A DNA stretch of 64,000 nt. Origin: Cladorhizidae sp. MBARI D1340-BT2 (Eukaryota > Porifera > Demospongiae > Poecilosclerida > Cladorhizidae). The first letter of the stretch is position 1. Each line of letters begins with the position of its first letter. The position numbers and the translations under genes were made by a program. The stretch lies in contig JAQNBH010000011.1 in NCBI GenBank assembly GCA_028752905.1, forward strand, positions 29,333,017 to 29,397,016, given 5' to 3'. This document shows positions 62,698 to 64,000 of the stretch, one piece after another. Below the pieces are notes generated by a model, which saw nothing but the letters and a program-made list of their open reading frames with translations, made no database searches and was not told where the DNA came from.

Positions 62698-63827
62698 CCT
62701 GGCTACAATTAATCTACACTACATTGTAAAAACAACAGTCGCTCTAGAAAAACTCAGACCTTGTTATGGAACAGCAACAGCAGGACTTCCTTATGATCTT
62801 GATTTCTATATAAAATAAAATAAATTTCTTTTGTAACAGTTTGTAATGTAATTTGACTGTATATCATGTAGACAGAGTTTTGAAGGTTGTAATATTCACA
62901 TCAAAGCAAAAAACCAACTTCAGAATAAATTATGAAAGTATAAAATTTGCAAAGAAAAAATATGCAAACACACCTCCTAATTATGAATGCGTGTGGGTGA
63001 ATGACCTCTAGCTCCTTGAGGAGTGAGAAATGGCTGCCATATTGCCCTTCAACAAGGCTTACTCAGTAATCTCTGCTGGTTGTTCATATGAACTAGCAGG
63101 CTCTGATAGCAGCGCACTGGTGCTAGGAAGGTCTTACACAGGTTGAAAGTAACTGTACAAGGATTTACTAGCCATGGTCTCAGTTCCATCTCTATCTCTC
63201 TAGCTTAGTCACCCAAGGCCACACCCTATACCAATCACTATGTAGCTATTTTTAGAAATTCTAATTTTTTACAGCTAAAACTTTTTTTTTTAATGATTAG
63301 AATTTAGCACATTTGAAAGTTTTCCTGTTCGCTAGCAAGTCATGTACATCCTGGAGTGCATGACAACAAACTCTTATCAAGTTCAGCTATTATCACCTGC
63401 ACTGCTTGCTGAAATAATTGAGCGTGCCCTCAAGTAGGCACTTGGCTGAGCAGTTCACGAAGTTAATAGTATGTGCACTATGATGTATTGTATTAGTAGT
63501 GGATTTGGTTTGCTAATCCACTCTCCTTGTAAATAATTCACAACTTGCATGAATGCAAGCATTCTGGTCATTGCAGAATGCAGCCAAATCACGTAGTGAC
63601 CTATTGCAATGGGGCTGAGGAGAGGGCTAGGGTAACTGTAGGAGCAGCCATACCAGTGATGATTACTCTGCTTTCTTGTTGCCAGTTTCTCGGGACATCT
63701 TAAGTTATTATATATACAAAGCCTATTCATTACACAGTTTATTAGAGTTTATATTTCACACACAAATTCAACAGATCCTTGACCCTATTCCTCCTGCCTC
63801 GATGCTAGAGGAGCCCAGGTTGTTAAT
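62698..63827. other. No gene recognised
   Basis: About 1.1 kb of unique-looking AT-rich sequence. One reverse ORF (63455-63730, 91 residues) has no recognisable motif. Confidence 0.5.
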
Positions 63828-64000
63828 ATTATATACATGCTCTAGTCCTCATGGAGAAGAATGGAAGGTTGGGTATATATATGCTCTAGTCCTCATGGGA
63901 AGAATGGAAGGTTGGGTATATACTTGCTCTAGTCCTCATGGGAAGAATGGAAGGTTGGGTATATACATGCTCCAGTCTTCATGGGAAGAATGGAAGGTTG
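63828..64000 (+). repeat. 43-bp tandem repeat (continues past window)
   Basis: Four copies of a 43-bp unit (tgctctagtcctcatgggaa, gaatggaaggttgggtatat). The last copy runs off the end of the window. Confidence 0.93.

Overview
This is repeat-dense eukaryotic DNA, almost certainly from an invertebrate animal. I recognise no host gene. What can be named is mobile-element and tandem-repeat sequence: Ty3/gypsy, piggyBac and hAT elements, GT-AG introns inside the transposase genes, TTAA-flanked transposons and long satellite arrays. The element families, the AT-rich unique sequence and the frequent gctagcta-type motifs would suit a sponge or another early-branching marine animal. That is a guess, and nothing here proves the taxon.

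Layout. (1) 1-24135 is a satellite built on a 24-bp unit. It is interrupted at 8014-13257 by a complete, apparently very young LTR retrotransposon on the minus strand, and its orientation reverses at about 22320. (2) 24136-27630 is a second satellite with a unit of about 180 bp. It is followed by a unique-looking segment with a 48-bp minisatellite (27658-29483). (3) 29484-33140 is a TTAA-bounded piggyBac element with a broken transposase. (4) 33700-35957 holds a second decayed piggyBac transposase and then the C-terminus of a hAT transposase. The hAT coding sequence runs straight into a minisatellite of about 55 bp (35935-37815). (5) 38330-40070 is a 34-bp minisatellite. (6) 40935-44450 (minus) is a decayed gypsy element joined to a piggyBac fragment and interrupted by a TTAA-type MITE. 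(7) 44757-45857 holds long trinucleotide microsatellites. (8) 45860-51555 is the ~180-bp satellite again, carrying a deleted piggyBac at 48101-50005. It is followed at 51556-52905 by a second copy of the segment at 27658-29483. (9) 52906-58409 is mostly featureless apart from a solo LTR at 57224-57607. (10) 58410-62697 is a third block of the 24-bp satellite. The window ends in a 43-bp tandem repeat.

The most notable content is the retrotransposon at 8014-13257. It has identical 339-bp LTRs, a 5-bp target duplication, a primer-binding site, a polypurine tract and a single 1473-residue ORF ordered Gag-protease-integrase-reverse transcriptase-RNase H. Integrase ahead of reverse transcriptase is the Ty1/copia order on a Ty3/gypsy protein, the hallmark of Gmr1-like elements. 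The decayed gypsy relic at 40.9-43.7 kb has the same order.

The satellites also act as landing sites. Because neighbouring repeat copies are empty, several insertion events can be read directly by comparing occupied and empty copies inside this one window.
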